Shown: piece after piece, positions 3,913-6,337 of the stretch
How positions within the stretch are numbered: position 1 is the stretch's first letter
Layout: each line of letters opens with the position of its first letter
Assembly (NCBI GenBank): GCA_902796875.1
Contig: CADBQT010000170.1
Location: forward strand, 1-6,337
Source of the DNA: an uncultured Eubacteriales bacterium
GTDB lineage: Bacteria > Bacillota > Clostridia > Peptostreptococcales > Anaerovoracaceae
Direction: 5' to 3'
Length of the DNA: 6,337 nt
Made by a program: the position numbers and the translations under genes
The notes under the pieces: generated by a model
What the model saw: only the letters and a program-made list of their open reading frames with translations
Told to the model about the DNA's origin: nothing
Databases searched by the model: none

Positions 3913-6337
3913 TTGGCGTCCACATCCAGTTCTTCCATGATGCCGTCATAGGTCGTGCCAAGTTCCTCCTGGCCTTTGGTCCGGCTCCAGATCTCCCGGT
4001 CATCACCGGATCCCTTGTGGGAGAGGATGACCCTGTCGATACTGTTCAGGACGCGATTGTATTCCTTGACGTATCTGTCGTAATCGATATCCCCGTCGTT
4101 TAAGAGATATTCCGAATCCACGACCTCGTCGCCACCGTAGGTCGCGACCCGGGACTCCAGCAGCTTCACCTGTCTGAAGTCGGTTTCTTCGTCCTTCTCG
4201 AACACATTGATCGTCTGCCACTCGTTGACTCCGGCATGGAGGAAGTTGGCATAGGTCCCGAATCGTCCGGTCTTCTTGTCTTTATAGATGATGTAGCCCG
4301 TGTCGTCGGCGCCGATATCATAGAACGCATCCTGATACTGGGTCGACCGGTTCTTGCACTCGTACTCGATCTCCTGGGCTTCCTTATCGATGCAGGTGTA
4401 GATGTGAAGCTTGCCGTATCCGTAACTCTCCAGCGTGAAGAAGAACAGTTCCGGAATATTGTCTCCGGTCACATCGCAAAGGGCGGTGGATTCACCCTCC
4501 TGCTCGTCGTACATGCGGATCGCCCATTCGTTCTCCGCGACGACTCTCCGGTAGGGTTCCTTCCAATCCGTCGAGGTCAGGGCTTCCACCTTCGCAGTAA
4601 GTTCCGTGAAAGTCTCGTTCTCCCCGACAGCCTGCACGCCCTTGTTGATCGTCCGCTCCGCCTGATCGTATTTCTTCTCTTCGATATACAGGTTGGCCAG
4701 ATCCTCGTAGGGCTGTTTCTGATTCGGGAACTCCTCGATCAGTTTCTGGTACGTCGCTTCCGCGTTTTCAAAGTCACCGGCAGCTGCGTATTTCTCCGCC
4801 TGGGTCAAAGTCGTCTGGTACGCATCCTTCTGGGTCGGGGTGCTGTCGCCCTTGTTGTTCAGGAGGAAACCGCCACCCACCAGGATCAGCGCGATCACTG
4901 CGGCGATGATTCCGATCTTCAGTCCGCGGCCGCTCTTTTTCTTCTCGCTCTTATCGGACTGTTTTCTTTTCTTCATGCCTTTGGACGACCGGCTGGAGCG
5001 GGTGGCGCCCAGAGCGCTGTAGGACACCGGGTCGTCTTCGATCCCCCGGTAGCTGCTTTCGTCTCCGTCTTCTCCGTGACGTCCGTAGAGGGTGGTGGCC
5101 CAAAGCTTGGAGCTGTCATCGTAGGTGGGTTTGGGGTCCTCGGGCTCTTCGAATTCGGGTTCCTCATCTGGTGCAGATTCCTCGAATTCGGGTTCCTCGG
5201 GCTCGACTTCAGTTTCTTCGAATTCCGGTTCCGGTTCGTCGAATTCCGGCTCGTCGAGCTCAGGCTCGGATTCGACCTCCGGAGTCTCAGACTCGGCTTC
5301 CTGTTCCTCGTCTACTTCCGGCTCCTCCGGCTCTTCGCTTCTATCTGCGCCGAACCGGCTCCCGGAATACTCTTCATCGCCGGCCGTTGCCTTTGGAACA
5401 AAGCCAAATCCAGCCGAAGGCTGCACCGGTCCATCCGCGGCGTGGAGATCTTCTTCCTCCGTTTCCCGGACCATAGGCTCATCTGCGCCGCCCCAGGGTT
5501 TGGGATGGGTCGGCTCGGCCTCCTGGTCCGTGTCTTCCTCATCGTCTTCTCCCCAACGGTCCGGATCCGGCTCCGAAAAGATGGGCGAGATCGGAGCCTC
5601 GTCCGTCATTTCATCTCTTTCCGGTTCTATATCCGATGCTTCGTCAAATCCGCGGTCCTCATCATTTCCAAATGCAGACCGGGTCGTCTCTTCTGCTTCA
5701 GGGGCTTCATCCGCTACCGGTTCCGTCTCCTCTGTCGTCTCCGGATCCCACTGCCAGGGGGAATGACCATCAGCGTCGATTCCGCCTGCCATGTCCGGAT
5801 CGTCTACCGGACGGCCGTCTCCCCTTGTCTCTGTCGGCATCGTGCGATACCAGAATCCTGGGTCCTGCTCCAGGTCCCCCTCTTCTTCTTCCGACCACAT
5901 TTTCCGGCTGGGAGCGCGGTTATCTTTCATCTGCTTGATTCTATCCATAAAGGAATCCGCCGCCCATCCGGTTCCCGTCCGGGCGCTCTTCCCGATGTTC
6001 CCAAGCCAGCTTTCTTTTTTCTGCTTGCCGGCCTTTTCAGCCTTCTTTTTATCGGCGTGCTTTTTCTCCGCCGGCGCTTCCGCTTTAGCTGCGACGATCG
6101 GCTCCTCTGCTGCCGGGGCCTCCGCCTCGACTTCTTCGACCGGTTCTTCGGGCTCCAGGGCCTCCGGGGCCTCCGCTTCAGCGGAAACCTCATCGATTTG
6201 CTGCATCTCCGCTGAAACCTCCGGATCCTCGATCAACGGGGCCTCCGCTTCAGCCGGTTTTTCAGCGGAATCTTCCTCAAAGGCATCGGTTTCCGCTGAA
6301 ATCTCTGCCTCCTCGGCCTCCAGGTCCTCGGACTCTA
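3909..6337 (-). CDS. Large acidic single-pass membrane protein with TPR-like and C-terminal extracytoplasmic domain (5' partial)
   Basis: No product name is recognised. The frame stays open to the window edge with no ATG before it. A TTG at 6234-6236 is internal to the reading frame and not a convincing start. Of 808 visible residues, 1-450 are low-complexity and strongly acidic (E, D, P, A), interrupted by a basic island at about 91-107 (K-K-H-A-D-K-K-K) and a helix-prone W-L-G-N-I-G segment after it. Residues 454-471 are basic (K-K-R-K, E-K-K-K-S-G-R-G), then one membrane helix (474-492). After it come about two TPR-like helix pairs (504-581, with A-A-A-G-D-F-E-N-A-E and Y-I-E-E-K-K-Y-D-Q-A-E) and a C-terminal domain (593-808) with D-V-T-G-D-N-I-P-E-L. 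By the positive-inside rule the acidic half is cytoplasmic and the TPR and C-terminal parts outside. Similar helix-plus-D-x-x-x-D-x-x-P-E proteins occur in clostridia, mostly of unknown function. The promoter is outside the window. Confidence 0.85.
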   Translation of the reverse strand, partial: ESEDLEAEEAEISAETDAFEEDSAEKPAEAEAPLIEDPEVSAEMQQIDEVSAEAEAPEALEPEEPVEEVEAEAPAAEEPIVAAKAEAPAEKKHADKKKAEKAGKQKKESWLGNIGKSARTGTGWAADSFMDRIKQMKDNRAPSRKMWSEEEEGDLEQDPGFWYRTMPTETRGDGRPVDDPDMAGGIDADGHSPWQWDPETTEETEPVADEAPEAEETTRSAFGNDEDRGFDEASDIEPERDEMTDEAPISPIFSEPDPDRWGEDDEEDTDQEAEPTHPKPWGGADEPMVRETEEEDLHAADGPVQPSAGFGFVPKATAGDEEYSGSRFGADRSEEPEEPEVDEEQEAESETPEVESEPELDEPEFDEPEPEFEETEVEPEEPEFEESAPDEEPEFEEPEDPKPTYDDSSKLWATTLYGRHGEDGDESSYRGIEDDPVSYSALGATRSSRSSKGMKKRKQSDKSEKKKSGRGLKIGIIAAVIALILVGGGFLLNNKGDSTPTQKDAYQTTLTQAEKYAAAGDFENAEATYQKLIEEFPNQKQPYEDLANLYIEEKKYDQAERTINKGVQAVGENETFTELTAKVEALTSTDWKEPYRRVVAENEWAIRMYDEQEGESTALCDVTGDNIPELFFFTLESYGYGKLHIYTCIDKEAQEIEYECKNRSTQYQDAFYDIGADDTGYIIYKDKKTGRFGTYANFLHAGVNEWQTINVFEKDEETDFRQVKLLESRVATYGGDEVVDSEYLLNDGDIDYDRYVKEYNRVLNSIDRVILSHKGSGDDREIWSRTKGQEELGTTYDGIMEELDVDAN
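4446..4475 (-). other. Aspartate-rich motif D-V-T-G-D-N-I-P-E-L in the C-terminal domain
   Basis: Visible residues 621-630 of the reverse gene read D-V-T-G-D-N-I-P-E-L, followed by F-F-F-T-L-E. This matches the D-x-x-G-D-x-x-P-E-L pattern seen at the start of FG-GAP/VCBS-like blades and in many exported clostridial proteins of unknown role, where the aspartates may bind calcium. Only one copy is visible, so a full beta-propeller is not supported. Confidence 0.5.
4593..4826 (-). other. TPR-like helical repeat region
   Basis: Visible residues 504-581 of the reverse gene. The stretch A-E-K-Y-A-A-A-G-D-F-E-N-A-E-A-T-Y-Q-K-L shows the usual TPR spacing of small residues and a tyrosine in helix B. 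A second unit follows: P-Y-E-D-L-A-N-L-Y-I-E-E-K-K-Y-D-Q-A-E-R. Proline precedes the second unit as in canonical TPRs. It lies directly after the membrane helix, so it is predicted to be extracytoplasmic and to bind a protein or peptide partner. Confidence 0.7.
4860..4916 (-). other. Single transmembrane helix of the acidic membrane protein
   Basis: Visible residues 474-492 read I-G-I-I-A-A-V-I-A-L-I-L-V-G-G-G-F-L-L with no charge. Immediately before it are K-K-R-K and E-K-K-K-S-G-R-G-L-K; after it come N-N-K-G-D. The positive charge on the N-terminal side predicts an N-in, C-out orientation. The helix is far from the N-terminus, so it works as an internal signal anchor, not a cleaved signal peptide. 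Confidence 0.8.
5145..5321 (-). repeat. Array of short PE-hydrophobic-acidic repeats (about seven copies)
   Basis: Within the acidic half of the reverse gene (visible residues about 339-397) the pattern P-E-[F/L/V]-[D/E]-[E/S] recurs: PEVDE, PEVES, PELDE, PEFDE, then PEFEE three times. In DNA the four F-bearing copies each contain GAATTC, at 5151, 5184, 5220 and 5241 (spacings 33, 36 and 21 bases). Spacing is irregular in multiples of three, as expected for slippage or unequal exchange in a coding low-complexity tract. The forward strand here is pyrimidine-rich and gives a serine/glycine-rich shadow frame that is not a gene. Confidence 0.8.
6135..6302 (-). repeat. Imperfect 84-base (28-residue) tandem repeat, two visible copies
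   Basis: Copy 1 is 6219-6302 (visible residues 12-39) and copy 2 is 6135-6218 (residues 40-67). Each starts [I/V]-S-A-E, has a second S-A-E ten residues later, then an A-E-A-P element that is shifted by a few residues between copies, and ends acidic. In both copies the first S-A-E is coded TCA-GCG-GA(A/G) and the second TCC-GCT-GAA. These two spellings are reverse complements, so each copy carries an internal inverted repeat: 6261-6270 with 6291-6300 (10 bp), and 6177-6185 with 6208-6216 (9 bp). Further copies could lie beyond the window edge. Confidence 0.7.

Noticed and set aside
3996..4009. CCGGT-CATC-ACCGG hairpin near the 3' end of the reverse gene as a forward terminator
   Set aside because: The stem is only 5 bp, has no T-run, lies in coding sequence, and is about 85 bases past the forward stop.
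5125..5766. A serine/glycine-rich forward frame resembling a linker or surface repeat protein
   Set aside because: It is a shadow of the GA-rich acidic repeats on the other strand, with no start signal or domain.
4236..6215. A 659-codon forward frame across the acidic membrane protein gene
   Set aside because: Its product is an F/L/R-rich low-complexity string that is the antisense image of E/D/K-rich codons. The reverse frame has a membrane helix, TPR units and a longer open span.
6234..6236. TTG as the start of the reverse gene
   Set aside because: The frame continues without a stop to the window edge, and the 84-base repeat unit crosses this codon, so it is internal.

Overview
The window reads as a chromosomal stretch from a GC-rich member of the Bacillota, most likely an anaerobic clostridial lineage. 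This rests on protein families: a PepV-type M20 dipeptidase, a G5 plus 3D-domain cell-wall protein, a stand-alone NFU protein, a lipobox-bearing LivK-like binding protein, and a membrane protein with a clostridial-looking C-terminal domain. I saw no transposase, CRISPR array, tRNA or rRNA gene, and no phage gene. No species is claimed.

Positions 1-63 hold a plausible sigma-A promoter and a small hairpin. A lipoprotein of the branched-chain amino-acid binding family follows (79-1308). After an 88-base gap comes a tight forward group: a 74-residue NFU-domain iron-sulfur protein (1397-1621), a PepV-like dipeptidase (1628-3061, 6 bases later) and a membrane-anchored G5/3D protein (3079-3912, 17 bases later). 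The short gaps suggest the last three are co-transcribed; the binding protein may be its own unit. Loose themes are peptide and amino-acid use and cell-wall turnover, but no dedicated pathway is evident.

The right-hand 2.4 kb is one long reverse-strand gene (3909-6337) whose 5' end lies outside the window. Its visible 808 residues are a very acidic, repeat-bearing, probably disordered half, then a basic stretch and one membrane helix, a TPR-like helical domain and a C-terminal domain with an aspartate-rich D-V-T-G-D-N-I-P-E motif. Its stop codon overlaps the stop codon of the G5/3D gene, so the two genes converge with no spacer.

The most unusual material is in this reverse gene: an 84-base tandem repeat with alternating synonymous codons that form inverted repeats, a second family of short PE-phi-acidic repeats, aromatic islands spaced through an acidic segment, and a predicted cytoplasmic acidic half joined to an exported half. 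The other genes look ordinary. I do not see firm evidence of a wholly new multi-gene system.
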